A stretch of 64,000 bases of DNA from Candidatus Angelobacter sp. Gp1-AA117 (GTDB lineage: Bacteria; Acidobacteriota; Terriglobia; Terriglobales; Acidobacteriaceae): assembly GCA_003223515.1 (NCBI GenBank), contig QHVI01000027.1, positions 38,852-102,851 on the forward strand. Direction: 5' to 3'. Below the pieces are notes generated by a model. That model was not told the DNA's origin. It made no database searches and was given only the letters and a program-made list of their open reading frames with translations. Positions within the stretch are counted from its first letter, which is position 1. Each line of letters starts with the position of its first letter. The translations under genes were made by a program, and so were the position numbers. Positions 8,342 to 17,406 of the stretch are shown here, piece by piece.

Positions 8342-9088
8342 ATGATCGATGTTTTCTACCATACCTCGGTGAGTATGTCTGAACTCTCCGACGACAACGC
8401 TCAGCTTGTAATCGGTAGCCCTCCTTTCACCAATCATCCCGACGGTAAGAGCCTAGAAAAGAAAAGTTACTTGCGGTTTATCAGATCAGTTTTCTCTGAA
8501 ATCTGGCGTGTCCTGGAGCCGGGACGGCTATGGGTTTGTATCAATACCGATTTGCGCGATCATGCTCGATATAATCGTCGTGATGGACGATTCAACGGCC
8601 TCCTCTGGCAGAAACACACCTCCCTCCGATATATTGCCGAGAGCATAGGCTTTCGGTGTATAGACATGAAGATATGGGCAAAGTCCCTCAATCCGAACGT
8701 CTATCGTTACGGATTTGCCTACGTTCAATTTTTCAAGAAATCCGCCGGCAGTAGAACACAGACCCGCACGGGAGTCTCCGCCACGTTTTCTCCAGACGTG
8801 TGGTTACTAGAAGGTGGCACTTATCGTAAAGATTCACGTGGGTATGTTTTCCGGGACGCCTTTCATCCCGAAATTGTGAGTCGCTGCTTGGAGCAGTTTA
8901 CTAATGCGGGTGACCTCGTGGTATCGCCCTTTGCTGGCTCAGGTACAGTTCCAGCGGTCGCCAAGCTTCTAGGGCGACGCTGCATTGCTTATGAAATAGA
9001 TCGTAACCTCAAGCCACTGATTGAGGAGACGATCGCGAATCCAGAGCGTTATCCCGCGTTTCTTTCATTAATGAAAATGAAGAGCTGA
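8342..9088 (+). CDS. DNA methyltransferase, N4/N6 amino type, permuted motifs
   Basis: 248 residues. Catalytic motif IV reads SPPF (26-29), preceded by LVIG, and the SAM-binding motif I comes late (VVSPFAGSGTV, about 203-213), followed by RCIAYEID. This order is the beta class of amino-methyltransferases, which methylate N4 of cytosine or N6 of adenine; SPP-type motif IV often indicates N4-cytosine. No separate target-recognition domain is visible and the protein is compact. The ATG at 8342 lacks a strong ribosome site and may rely on coupling to the gene 20 bases upstream. It is the last gene of the radical SAM cassette, with no restriction nuclease nearby. Confidence 0.85.
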   Translation: MIDVFYHTSVSMSELSDDNAQLVIGSPPFTNHPDGKSLEKKSYLRFIRSVFSEIWRVLEPGRLWVCINTDLRDHARYNRRDGRFNGLLWQKHTSLRYIAESIGFRCIDMKIWAKSLNPNVYRYGFAYVQFFKKSAGSRTQTRTGVSATFSPDVWLLEGGTYRKDSRGYVFRDAFHPEIVSRCLEQFTNAGDLVVSPFAGSGTVPAVAKLLGRRCIAYEIDRNLKPLIEETIANPERYPAFLSLMKMKS

Positions 9089-9426
9089 TTTGCGTCATTT
9101 GCCCTAACTTCCGTGCGGCTGTTGATTGTCCAATGATGTGGACGTTCATTGCGGCAGAATGCGTGTGGGTGGCCGGAGCAGAGAGCGGATCTTGAGTTCG
9201 TAAACAGAACATCGTTTGGGCGGCTGAGACACCCCATCTTCACAGGTTGGTGGTGACTGGCTGAGACTCAGACACGGCTCGTATAGATTACTGGTATATC
9301 CTGAGTTAATCCCTAACAATATAAACCATTAATACGATTGTGTACGCTTGACCATGCCGTGAGAAAGGAGGGGCGAATCACCGGACGAATCACCATGTGA
9401 TCCGCCCTAAAGGGAGTCTGGAGGGG
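9089..9426. other. Intergenic region with inverted repeat 9371-9407
   Basis: No supported gene. Bases 9371-9381 (GGGCGAATCAC) and 9397-9407 (GTGATCCGCCC) form an inverted repeat with 11-nt arms and one mismatch. Inside it CGAATCACC occurs twice, at 9374 and 9386, with a 12-bp period. A smaller hairpin GTCCAatgatgTGGAC lies near 9128-9143. These could be the 3' hairpin of the methyltransferase transcript or binding sites of a mobile element. Confidence 0.4.
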
Positions 9427-9528
9427 TTAATCTGCATCTGATTTATCCTGCTGGTCTTCCTCTGCTGCTCGCTCCTGTTCCGCAGCCAATTCCTGCTTCC
9501 GATGTTCGGCCTCAATGAGATAGGCAAT
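9427..9528 (-). pseudogene. 3' remnant of a charged helical protein
   Basis: A 33-codon fragment reading to TAA at 9427 on the minus strand. It is dominated by Glu, Gln and Ala (for example ELAAEQERAAEEDQQ), like the C-terminal helix of many recombinases and phage proteins. An in-frame stop sits just upstream, so nothing longer survives. It lies next to the 11-bp repeats at 9541 and is probably debris of a mobile element. The parent family cannot be named. Confidence 0.35.
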
Positions 9529-9540
9529 TCAGATTAGTTC

Positions 9541-9569
9541 AGGGTAGTTTGAGGGTAGTTTGAAGGTAG
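9541..9569 (+). repeat. 11-bp direct repeats (AGGGTAGTTTG)
   Basis: AGGGTAGTTTG occurs at 9541-9551 and 9552-9562, with a partial third copy (AAGGTAG) directly after; a degenerate copy precedes it. The exact 11-bp period matches the repeat clusters at 13104, 13181 and 18325. This is compatible with sites for a protein binding on one face of the helix, such as integrase arm sites or iterons. Confidence 0.6.
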
Positions 9570-9948
9570 CCCTGAAACAGGAGCTTTTTGCCAAGGTCGG
9601 CTGAGTACAATGCGCTTTTAGATGGCAACTAGCACCCATCCAGCGAGTTCATTAAAGCCTGAAGCGGGTTCCACTGATCGAGCCGGAGTCGTTCTAAGTG
9701 TCGTGTTTTCCCGTACTTCCTGCCCCGCCCGGGTCACGAAGGGATTTCTTAAGCAGACTCCTGAGCCGCCCCGTAGCCCATCCCGCGCGTACAGGCCGGT
9801 TTCTGAAATGCCGTTCTCACCTGCGGACACTGATGTTCCAGGTCCGTGGAACATTTCCGGACACAATTCGCCCCTCCGTGAATACCCTGGCCCACTTCGA
9901 AGCACGGCTTAACTGAAGCACCCTGCTACAGCCCACAATGGAAGTGAT
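9570..9948. other. No supported gene
   Basis: Antisense frames of about 95 codons overlap here (9618-9905 minus, 9622-9912 plus). Neither has a ribosome site or a recognisable domain, and their composition (Pro/Arg/Gly-rich) is that of shadow frames. I see no RNA gene or strong hairpin. Confidence 0.4.
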
Positions 9949-12435
9949 TTATGGGTTGCTTTTCACGTTCTGCTTGGAAGGGTCACGGTGCCGCCGTGAT
10001 AGTGCCTTATCATTTTGCGCCCTGATCGCCTTCACGAGCTCCGGCGCCGGAGGCGCGCCCGGGGCCGACCTCACCCCGTCGCTTGTGTCGGCGCGATTGT
10101 CGTCGGCTGGAGCAGCCACGAAGATGGCGTTATGCAAAAAAAGGCTGGAGAGGAGATTGCCGTCAATGTGGTGATTGCCGTCAAGAATGCTAGCCGTGAA
10201 TCCGACATGCCCATTGTCGTTGATGACTGGCAGGTCTACAAAACTGAGTCTACTGCCGTTCACAAAATCGCCGGCAATTGCCACCTGGGTGATCTTGCCC
10301 TTGGAATAGACAAACGCTCCAAAGCTAAAAGCGCTGGTTTCACCAAAGAATGCCACATCGCCGGATGAGTTGATGGAAGGCGAATCGGCGAAGACGAAAA
10401 CCCCTCCATCGGGAGAAGGATCGTCCGGCCCCGCGATTCTGGAGACAACGCCATCCTTATAGAGAAAGATCCCGCCAAATCCCAAGATCCCGCCGACGGG
10501 TACACTGCTGAGCCGGCTGCCAAAAGCAACATCACCGTGATCGTTGATTACCGGCCCGCCCCGGAGGGGATCGAAGTTGGGGCCGAAGAAGAGATTAAAA
10601 TTGCCGCCGCCGGGCGCGGGCGCGCCATCGATAGCCAAAGGAGTGATGGCCCCATTGGCAGCAACAAAAGTGCCTACCGGGCCGGAAGATGGCTGCGCCA
10701 TGAAAGCGATCTGGTCCAGGCTGTTGAGAGAAAGATTCGCGATATTGCCGCTGATGGTGCCTCCGCCCGGCAGGGGTGTCGCTGCATCCAGCAACAACCT
10801 TGTTTGACCGCCGGAACTAAGAAACACCCCGGCCGTCTGTGTGGCCGGCGCAAAGCCGGTAAACGCGATCTCTCCCAGATTGTTGATGGCCTGCGTATTA
10901 TCGGTGGGCTCAACAGCGCTCCCGGCAGCGCCATCCGCCACCACCTGCAATGAAGTCTTGTCGTCCGAAAGCACCGCCGCCAGCGCGTTCGAAGTCCCCA
11001 CACCCGCGATGGCCTCACCGGATTGGTTCATCGAGGACCCCGACAGGAAATCGATGACGCCATCCGCCCCGATGGACTCTCCTTCATGAACCACCAGCCT
11101 GGTGCGGCCCCGAGGGTTGCCGCGCGCAGTCGCGGTATATGCGCTCGCACCACCCGGGAAGGTAGTGTCGGAGATCAGCAGCACGTCTCCCGCGGCAATG
11201 GCTGTGGTTGTGGGAAACACAAAGGCGGGTTGCCGGGCGATGGGATCGCCCTGGCCAATTACGCGGCTGAGCTGGTTAGCTGAAGATAGATACAGCGCAA
11301 TGCCATGCTGGCTTCCAGCACCAGTGAAGAGTACTTGTCCGGACGAGTTAATGGCGCCGCCAGCCTCCACTCCCTGCCTGAAAATACCGCCATCCGGCGC
11401 GGCTTGGCCCCCGACCGCCACGTTGGTGATCTGGCCATTCGCGAACAGGAAAACTCCATTGTTGTTGGTGGCAGCGGTAGTCAGGGCCGAGAAAGCAATT
11501 TGTCCAGCATTATTTACTGAAGTCGTAAAAGCAGTCTCAAGCCCGCTGCCATCTGGAAGCGCTGTGAACTTGGGGACCAGGAGGGAAAGTTGTCCATTGG
11601 AAAAAGTGTAGATACCAGAGTCAGCTGATGAATCGGAAATGACGGAGAAAACCACCTGCCCAAAATCATTGATGGAAGGATTTTCCAAAAGGCTAGGCCG
11701 CACTCCATCCGCCATGAAGGTAGAGGTGTCGATTATCTTGGTAACAGTTCCCGCCGACCACAGGAACATGGCTTGCGAGGCACCAAACGTTTCAGCGGTA
11801 ATCACCACCTGCCTCGAACTATTCAGCGTGGCTCCAAGAATAACGGCGATGACGTCACCAAATTCCGTAACCTCATCTCCGGGGCCGATGACCCGCGTCA
11901 GTGTGTTGTTGGAAAGAAGGTAAATGGCGAACACCTGGGGCGTTGAATCGGCAATCAGCATTTCACCATTGCGCGCGAACGTGGCCGAAGATGGAAACAC
12001 CAGTTCTCCAGTATCGGCCACCATGCCCTTCGGCAGGAGCTGGCTGATTCTGCCGTTCGAGTACAGGAAAGCTCTGGACGCAACAGTGCCGTCGGAAAAG
12101 CCGACTAGCGCGGTGAAAAGGATCTGGCCCTGCGGTCCGAGAGAGGGCGTTGTCAAAGACAAAAACGTGCCGCCGCCCGGTGCGGAATCACCGGGGCCTG
12201 CCACGGGGATGATGTGGTCACCGGACTTCAGGATCAGCCCTCCATCCGCAATCAGGGCCACTCGTCCGTCGTCGTCGAAGTTAGATTCGAGCACCGAGCC
12301 CAATTGTTGGGGAACAGGGGCGGCATCGCCGGTCTCGAATACCTTCTTGAACTTGTATGCCGGCTGAGCAAAACCAGTTTGAGCGGCAAATAGAGCCGCC
12401 AGGAACATCAAGATTACGATCCTTCTCGATTGCAT
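9949..12435 (-). CDS. Secreted repeat protein, DUF7453-like beta-propeller
   Basis: 828 residues with a signal peptide (MQSRRIVILMFLAALFAAQTG, ending ...FAQ). The body is built of at least a dozen degenerate repeats of the type IN-x-x-G-x-V-A-F followed by a 'G(I/V)F-x(Y/F)-x-x-G' strand, each with a PGGG(T/I)F-like loop. This is the pattern of the secreted DUF7453/'choice-of' beta-propeller proteins common in Acidobacteria and Planctomycetes. No catalytic motif or membrane anchor is seen. The C-terminal 45 residues are polar and probably disordered. It stands alone between the defence cassette and the integrative element. Exported location is well supported; the role is unknown. Confidence 0.75.
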   Translation of the reverse strand: MQSRRIVILMFLAALFAAQTGFAQPAYKFKKVFETGDAAPVPQQLGSVLESNFDDDGRVALIADGGLILKSGDHIIPVAGPGDSAPGGGTFLSLTTPSLGPQGQILFTALVGFSDGTVASRAFLYSNGRISQLLPKGMVADTGELVFPSSATFARNGEMLIADSTPQVFAIYLLSNNTLTRVIGPGDEVTEFGDVIAVILGATLNSSRQVVITAETFGASQAMFLWSAGTVTKIIDTSTFMADGVRPSLLENPSINDFGQVVFSVISDSSADSGIYTFSNGQLSLLVPKFTALPDGSGLETAFTTSVNNAGQIAFSALTTAATNNNGVFLFANGQITNVAVGGQAAPDGGIFRQGVEAGGAINSSGQVLFTGAGSQHGIALYLSSANQLSRVIGQGDPIARQPAFVFPTTTAIAAGDVLLISDTTFPGGASAYTATARGNPRGRTRLVVHEGESIGADGVIDFLSGSSMNQSGEAIAGVGTSNALAAVLSDDKTSLQVVADGAAGSAVEPTDNTQAINNLGEIAFTGFAPATQTAGVFLSSGGQTRLLLDAATPLPGGGTISGNIANLSLNSLDQIAFMAQPSSGPVGTFVAANGAITPLAIDGAPAPGGGNFNLFFGPNFDPLRGGPVINDHGDVAFGSRLSSVPVGGILGFGGIFLYKDGVVSRIAGPDDPSPDGGVFVFADSPSINSSGDVAFFGETSAFSFGAFVYSKGKITQVAIAGDFVNGSRLSFVDLPVINDNGHVGFTASILDGNHHIDGNLLSSLFLHNAIFVAAPADDNRADTSDGVRSAPGAPPAPELVKAIRAQNDKALSRRHRDPSKQNVKSNP

Positions 12436-13103
12436 AATAGTCCTCTGCGCCCAAGTTTGATAAAGCCTCAGACTGGTTTCGGGAAGATATCCAGTTTGTT
12501 TTTGAGAGCGGCAATACTACATCAGGATGGATGGCGTACAACAAGGTATTTTCGGCATGCTGGAATCCGTAATTCCACCATAGCTAATATCCGTAGGACC
12601 TGCGGAAAAGCTAGCTTCGGGAGCCGTGGCCCTTTGATTTCTTCCTGTAGTTTTGAGCTAGTTTCTAGCTAAGTGGTCAAAGATGGTGCATTGCGCGTCT
12701 TTCCCGATGCTGGTAACATCCGTGGTATTCCCTTCAGAAAGGTGGCTGGTTGCGTTCATCCCGCGTCCGGACTGGCTCCTGAAGCAGCAACACTGCTTCC
12801 AGATGAAGGCTTGCAGGTCTCTTTCACCTGCCGCGATTGTCTGGTTCGCCTCTCTAAACTTTTCTTGGAAAGACGCCCGATCCGTCCGCAAGCCCATCGG
12901 CTGATTACGTGCCTGCCTCCCAACTTCCGATGCTCATTTGTGGACATTGAAACACCTGCCGAATCGACCGGGGGCGGGACTCAAACGCCGTCCCGCGCCC
13001 TGCTTTTGCTCCGCTTATTTCCGTCCCGCCAGTGTCCCAAAATCGTTGCTAGAACTGTAGAACCTATACAGGGTACTAGCATGAAAAATGGGACACCCTG
13101 AAA

Positions 13104-13136
13104 TGTTGGTTTGAAGTTGGTTAGAAGTTGGAGTTT
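13104..13136 (+). repeat. 11-bp direct repeats (AGTTGGTTTGA), three copies
   Basis: TGTTGGTTTGA, AGTTGGTTAGA and AGTTGGAGTTT follow one another at 13104, 13115 and 13126, with exact 11-bp spacing. They share a GTTGG core. See also 9541, 13181 and 18325. Confidence 0.6.
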
Positions 13137-13180
13137 TCAGGATGTGACAGGGGCGAAGGGGCAGCGAGGCAGGTTGGAAA

Positions 13181-13226
13181 TCGGTTGACTTTCGGTTGAC
13201 CTCCGAAAATCGCTAAAAGGTCAACC
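13181..13226 (+). repeat. 11-bp direct repeats plus inverted copy (TCGGTTGACTT)
   Basis: TCGGTTGACTT (13181) and TCGGTTGACCT (13192) are adjacent. An inverted copy, AGGTCAACC, follows about 15 bases later at about 13218. The pattern of two direct and one inverted copy resembles recombinase arm sites or initiator iterons. Confidence 0.6.
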
Positions 13227-13366
13227 TGTGGTCATTGGACATGGTGATAAAGTGTCTGAGAACGGGCTCAGGTTCCCGCTGATCACGGGACTGAAAAGCG
13301 TGGTGCTCACCCGCCGCGCTTGCCCGGCTCAGCAAAAAGGGTGAACCGTCACGGTGAGGTGACACG

Positions 13367-14584
13367 ATGGAAACCACTGACGAGCGCGATCATCCCGACA
13401 ACCCTGATTCATTGTGCGACCACTACTACGAATACGACTACACGTGTGAGAACTGTGGACAGCCGATCAAGATAAAGGTCCACCAGCACAGAGAAGGGCC
13501 AATCAAGCCTGATACACACGAATGGCATGATTTCCCTGGCTGCCCGGGGTCCAAATGGGCGAGGCACAGCCCTGATATGGATGTAGATGTAGAGTGGACG
13601 AGGAGCGAATCACGGTTCAACCCTGAACCTGATGGCCAGGGCAACTGGATCAAGCACGTATGCAGGCCTTCCGATCTGGCCGCACACAAAGCCAAGCAGG
13701 AACTTGAGTGGCTGTTTAAAAAAAAGCATGAGCATTTCCGTGGGCTCGGGTGGAAGGCATTGACTGATTCTGACTCCAGCGCCTACGAGAGTACACAGGG
13801 TTTGCCGGAGGATGAAAGGCGCGAAGCGATAAACCACGCTTTCTGGGACTACATCAACAACAGACTGGCGCCACTTGTGCGAGAGGCGGTCCCTGTGGCT
13901 CTGAATCTGGCGAAACTGGCTAACGTCACGGGAGTGATACAGCGCGAAAAATACATCGCAAAGCTGGTTACGGAATGGATCATCGATCCAGCCGCTAGAA
14001 GCGTGGAATCGTGGTTTGAGACTGCCGTTGATGGACCGCTCCGCGAGACACCCGGGCAAGACCGAGTTTTAGAGCCGTGGATGCCTCCGCTCTGGCTTCA
14101 TCCAGAGCGCGAATCGATTTCATGTAAAGGCGATAAATACATCTACAGGTGTGGGAAGAAATCACTTGAGGTAACGCCAGAACATGCGGCGGAACTTCAA
14201 CAGAGGATCGACGCGGACAGGCCAAGGCAACGACTTGAGTACCTCGATGACCACGCGTACACCCTGCGGCTTCGCTTGGAGAACGGTGTGTTGGGTGACG
14301 AAGTGAAAGCTCGCGCTGAGGAACTACTGTTACCCCCGGACACAACCCTATACAAGCACCAAGAAGAACCAGAGGCCGAACACAAACAGCAGCCACGCGA
14401 GAAGAGGAAGCCCGGACGGCCTACAAATGACCCTGCCCATATCGCTCGGGCAATTGCCTTACACAGGGAAGGCAAAACGCATGACGAGATTTCCGCGATC
14501 CTGACTAATGAGACTGGAAGAAACTACAGCACACCATCAATTTCAGGAATGCTCAAGCGGGAAAAATCAAAATTGTCAAAATAG
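13367..14584 (+). CDS. Hypothetical protein with Zn-binding start and C-terminal HTH
   Basis: 405 residues; ATG preceded by GGTGAGGTG. The N-terminal 65 residues contain a CxxC pair (TCENCG) and further Cys/His residues (FPGCPG, several His), suggesting a small zinc ribbon. The middle is mainly helical with no recognised fold. Residues about 335-350 form a basic linker (REKRKPGRP). The C-terminal 50 residues (AIALHREGKTHDEISAIL and after) look like a resolvase-type helix-turn-helix with the pattern of a GRPxx...HDEIS hinge. It is the first gene of the integrative element and probably binds DNA. Codon use and moderate GC resemble the other element genes. No family name can be given. Confidence 0.65.
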   Translation: METTDERDHPDNPDSLCDHYYEYDYTCENCGQPIKIKVHQHREGPIKPDTHEWHDFPGCPGSKWARHSPDMDVDVEWTRSESRFNPEPDGQGNWIKHVCRPSDLAAHKAKQELEWLFKKKHEHFRGLGWKALTDSDSSAYESTQGLPEDERREAINHAFWDYINNRLAPLVREAVPVALNLAKLANVTGVIQREKYIAKLVTEWIIDPAARSVESWFETAVDGPLRETPGQDRVLEPWMPPLWLHPERESISCKGDKYIYRCGKKSLEVTPEHAAELQQRIDADRPRQRLEYLDDHAYTLRLRLENGVLGDEVKARAEELLLPPDTTLYKHQEEPEAEHKQQPREKRKPGRPTNDPAHIARAIALHREGKTHDEISAILTNETGRNYSTPSISGMLKREKSKLSK

Positions 14585-14639
14585 ATTTTGGCTATTTTGA
14601 TTTCTTGAGCAAACACGCACTTAGCTGCATCCTCCTACA

Positions 14640-14876
14640 ATGCAGCAGACACACCAACCACAGAATAAATCCCAACACATTCAAAAGCTGCTTTACAGCC
14701 GTGAGCAGGCAGCCGATACACTCGGCATCAGTTTACGAAAATTTGATTACCTGATCTCGCGCGGCGAAATCGCGGTAACGCGGATTGATAGGCGTGTGCT
14801 TCTTTCGCATGGTGAACTGCTGCGCTTTATTGATTCGAAAACTGTGCGGGAGGAGGTCCCGGTATCAGCGACTTAA
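14640..14876 (+). CDS. Excisionase/AlpA-like HTH protein
   Basis: 78 residues with a MerR/excisionase-type helix-turn-helix (YSREQAADTLGISLRKFDYL), followed by a wing with ITRID-like strand (VTRIDRRVLL) and a closing helix. Such short proteins act as recombination directionality factors or repressors in integrative elements. It follows the Zn/HTH protein by 55 bases. A related copy lies at 15129-15377, so the element carries a tandem pair. The start ATG has no strong ribosome site. Confidence 0.7.
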   Translation: MQQTHQPQNKSQHIQKLLYSREQAADTLGISLRKFDYLISRGEIAVTRIDRRVLLSHGELLRFIDSKTVREEVPVSAT

Positions 14877-15128
14877 CCCCGAGAGGAACGCGTTCCAAGG
14901 CAAAAAGGAAACGGCGCTGGATCTGATATCAGGAAGAGCGTACATGCACACATTCCAATACTCAATCCCACTTAACGTCCACGCTAATTATAGGGTGTTT
15001 TCGATCCATTTAACCCTTTGCGGAAGCTACATGACACCGCCCAAGTTCATCGCTTCGAAAGGTGTCCTTTCAATGCTGGTTAAAGTAGATAGCAAATCGC
15101 CTACCGTTTTGTTGTTTTGAGCATAGAT

Positions 15129-15377
15129 ATGCAGAACAGTGCAGTGATTCACGAACAAAACGCAACGCTATCGGTATTCGTTCCTTTGCTCTTAAATATT
15201 CCAGATTCAGCAACAGCCCTGAGCATCAGCGTCCGACACCTTCATTACCTCGTTGCGAAAGGCGACATAGCTACGGTGAAGATTGGGCGCAGCACCCGCA
15301 TCACGATGACTGAGTTGATCAGATTCACTGAACACCTGGAGAGTGACGGAGCAAAAGGACGTGTGCAAGTGGCGTGA
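15129..15377 (+). CDS. Second excisionase/AlpA-like HTH protein
   Basis: 82 residues from ATG 15129 (a TTG at 15117 would add four). The HTH core (ATALSISVRHLHYLVAKGD) and wing (ATVKIGRSTRIT) match the same small family as 14640-14876, with 'YL-x-x-(K/R)G(D/E)IA' shared. Its stop overlaps the start of the primase-like gene by four bases (GTGA), so the two are translationally coupled. This suggests it regulates, or is expressed with, element replication rather than only excision. Confidence 0.65.
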   Translation: MQNSAVIHEQNATLSVFVPLLLNIPDSATALSISVRHLHYLVAKGDIATVKIGRSTRITMTELIRFTEHLESDGAKGRVQVA

Positions 15378-16951
15378 AAAGCCCAGAAAGACCAACGCCC
15401 CGGCTGCAACCGAGGCGATTGGAAAGTCTATTGGAGACCGACGAAATGAATACTAAATCCGAGCAGCCTCTTCATTCAAGCGAAAATTTGCTGTGCTCTG
15501 AAGCACAGATCGCCGACATAGATGAACGCCTCAAGGCGCTGCACGGGAAATGCTTGGGAGGGGGCAGCATGACCCTCACCAGTCAGCTTCTCCCGGTGGC
15601 AGTGAGGCCGAATAGTGTCCCAGTAACTGCTGGGCCCGGTCTCGCTCAATCTCCCTTGTCACCATCCGAAGCTATCAACGCGATTCACCGGGGTGGCAAC
15701 GCTCTGGTGTCGATCGAGAGCAAGACGGAATCAGGCGCATGGGTGCGACTGGCTACCGGCACTACCATTGAGTTGTTCAGCAGCGAACTCCTGCAGCCTC
15801 ATCTCTCTGATGCTGATGTGTACTTCGGCTTGAACAGCGTCTATGCCTCATACCGATCACGCCGGAAATCAAAGATCACAGGCATGACGGTTTACTCCCG
15901 CAAGCACCTTCAGCACCTCAACGCCGTGGCCGTCGATCTCGACCAGGCCCACCAGCCAGGGCAGCAGTTCCACTTCCGTAGTTTCCTGGAGCGTGTTTTG
16001 AGATACAGCCAGCAGGAAGGAATACCATTGCCATCCATCGCTATCAACAGCGGGCGCGGTTGCTGGCTGCTGTGGCTGCTGGCGGATCGACGTGACCAGA
16101 GCCAGCCGGTCCCGGCGCATCCTGACTGCTGCAACATCGTGAAGCGCATTGGCAGGGCCGCAATCAGGAAGTTTGAATCTTTTGGCGCCGACCGCCACTG
16201 CTATGACCCAGAGCGCGTTTGCCGCATTCCCGGCAGCATCAACTCAGCCAGTAATAGCCGGGTGCAGTTCTACCGTATCAGCGATCGTTACTTCACAACG
16301 GCAGAGCTGGGCACCGCCTTCGATGTTCACGCACACCGGACACAGATCACGCCCAGGCGTACTGGAGAAAAAGGCGCACGGCAGATACCTGGAGGGCTGG
16401 AGAGATGGCGCGTCCCGTTGCGCGGAATTAGGGCGCTAGCCGAGATGCGCCGGAAATTCCCGCAGGGCACACGGCGCTATGCGACGTACTACTACGCTGT
16501 GCTTTGCCGGCGCGCCCGCGTCGACAACGTCGAGCAGGCGGTAATGCAGTTCGCCGAGAAGTACTGCCCAACACTTACTCTCGCGCAAGTAAAGAAGTGC
16601 CTGCATAGTAGCCAGCAGTCCCACTTCCATATCAGGCATGACACCCTGATGCGTGACCTGAAAATTACCACGAAGGAGCAGGAGGTGCTTTCCTTGTGGT
16701 TCAAGAAGCCGCAGCCGTCGTGCGCTACCAAAATCAGCCACCGCCACAAGATGATTCGCGCCGAGATGGAACTGGCGGTAGGCGCGGTATCCGTCCGGCG
16801 CATGGTGGACATTTTGAAGATCAAGCACGGTCTCACGGTTGGACGCACAACGGTGGCGCGGGACATGCAAAAGATCACCAGAAACAGGCCGGCGCTGGGT
16901 GTGATGTCGATGGTGGTCAGCCAAGGAATGCAGACGATGGTCCATGCGTAA
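15374..16951 (+). CDS. AEP primase-like replication protein of integrative element
   Basis: Up to 525 residues (an internal ATG at 15446 is an alternative start). Archaeo-eukaryotic primase-like landmarks are visible: VAVDLDQ (a D-x-D metal motif, about 189-195), SGRGCWLLWLL (about 230), and GADRHCYDPERVCRIPGSIN near 280-299, in which the R-x-P-G-(S/T)-x-N ending is typical of primase/RepB-like proteins. The C-terminal 100 residues look like helical DNA-binding segments. No helicase domain is present, so it would initiate replication using host helicase. It is the central gene of the 13.1-18.4 kb element, between excisionase-like genes. Primase-like identity is moderate; activity is inferred. 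Confidence 0.7.
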   Translation: MKSPERPTPRLQPRRLESLLETDEMNTKSEQPLHSSENLLCSEAQIADIDERLKALHGKCLGGGSMTLTSQLLPVAVRPNSVPVTAGPGLAQSPLSPSEAINAIHRGGNALVSIESKTESGAWVRLATGTTIELFSSELLQPHLSDADVYFGLNSVYASYRSRRKSKITGMTVYSRKHLQHLNAVAVDLDQAHQPGQQFHFRSFLERVLRYSQQEGIPLPSIAINSGRGCWLLWLLADRRDQSQPVPAHPDCCNIVKRIGRAAIRKFESFGADRHCYDPERVCRIPGSINSASNSRVQFYRISDRYFTTAELGTAFDVHAHRTQITPRRTGEKGARQIPGGLERWRVPLRGIRALAEMRRKFPQGTRRYATYYYAVLCRRARVDNVEQAVMQFAEKYCPTLTLAQVKKCLHSSQQSHFHIRHDTLMRDLKITTKEQEVLSLWFKKPQPSCATKISHRHKMIRAEMELAVGAVSVRRMVDILKIKHGLTVGRTTVARDMQKITRNRPALGVMSMVVSQGMQTMVHA

Positions 16952-16992
16952 CCGTGAATAGTTAGATACATGACCTCAGACGTTAGGAGCTG

Positions 16993-17406
16993 ATGAGCAA
17001 TACCACGCAAGCCGGGGAATGCATGGATGTGAGGAACTCCATGTTCTCTGACGTTGAACTCTCAGAGAATCTGTGTTTGTCCCTTGCGACCCTGGCGAAG
17101 TGGCGTAGCGCCAAAAAAGGCCCTTCATATATCAAAATAGGGCGTAGAATCTTTTACCCTAAGATGGCTGTATCGAAGTGGCTTCAAGATCAGACGATGG
17201 AGATAGAAACACATGAGCATCAGGAATCGCGGCGGGAAGTGGCATTACCGATTTCAGTTCGACGGGAAAGAGTACGCAGCCAGCACCGGCTTGGCCGCCA
17301 CCGTGTCAAACGAGAGACGAGCCCGGCAGATCGAGGCCGAGGCACTGAAGGAGCTACAGGAGGGACGGCAGCCGCAGCCCAAGATCAAAGTCACTCGGTT
17401 CATTGA
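16993..17406 (+). CDS. HTH_17-type DNA-binding protein overlapping integrase
   Basis: ATG preceded by TTAGGAGCTG, a good ribosome site. Residues about 18-65 form an excisionase-type helix-turn-helix (LSLATLAKWRSAKKGPSYIK, then a wing GRRIFY and a closing helix). After about residue 73 the frame runs on for 194 bases inside the integrase gene in another frame. That tail is Arg/Gly-rich and looks like shadow sequence, so only the first half is likely to matter. This is the classic place for a Xis-type directionality factor immediately upstream of int. The long out-of-frame overlap is unusual and couples the two proteins. Confidence 0.65.
   Translation: MSNTTQAGECMDVRNSMFSDVELSENLCLSLATLAKWRSAKKGPSYIKIGRRIFYPKMAVSKWLQDQTMEIETHEHQESRREVALPISVRRERVRSQHRLGRHRVKRETSPADRGRGTEGATGGTAAAAQDQSHSVH

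Larger units (their letters stand above)
12436..13366. other. Non-coding stretch; left flank of integrative element
   Basis: About 930 bases without a convincing gene; frames at 12673-13101 (plus) and 12658-12897 (minus) have no ribosome site or family. Two clusters of 11-bp direct repeats (13104-13136 and 13181-13226) lie in the right third, upstream of the first gene of the element. They make this the likely left end or replication/attachment region of that element. Confidence 0.45.

Noticed and set aside
9541..9569. Possible CRISPR-like repeats
   Set aside because: Unit of 11 bp with no spacers; not a CRISPR array.
9618..9912. Antisense pair of about 95-codon frames
   Set aside because: No ribosome site, no domain, Pro/Arg/Gly-rich composition.
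12955..12975. Possible partial copy of the tRNA-Cys 3' end as left attachment site
   Set aside because: Only about ten matching bases with gaps; not above chance.
12658..13101. Frames of 79-142 codons before the integrative element
   Set aside because: Overlap each other, lack ribosome sites and resemble no protein.
14785..15120. 111-codon frame overlapping the first excisionase-like gene
   Set aside because: Starts inside that gene in another frame; no ribosome site or domain.
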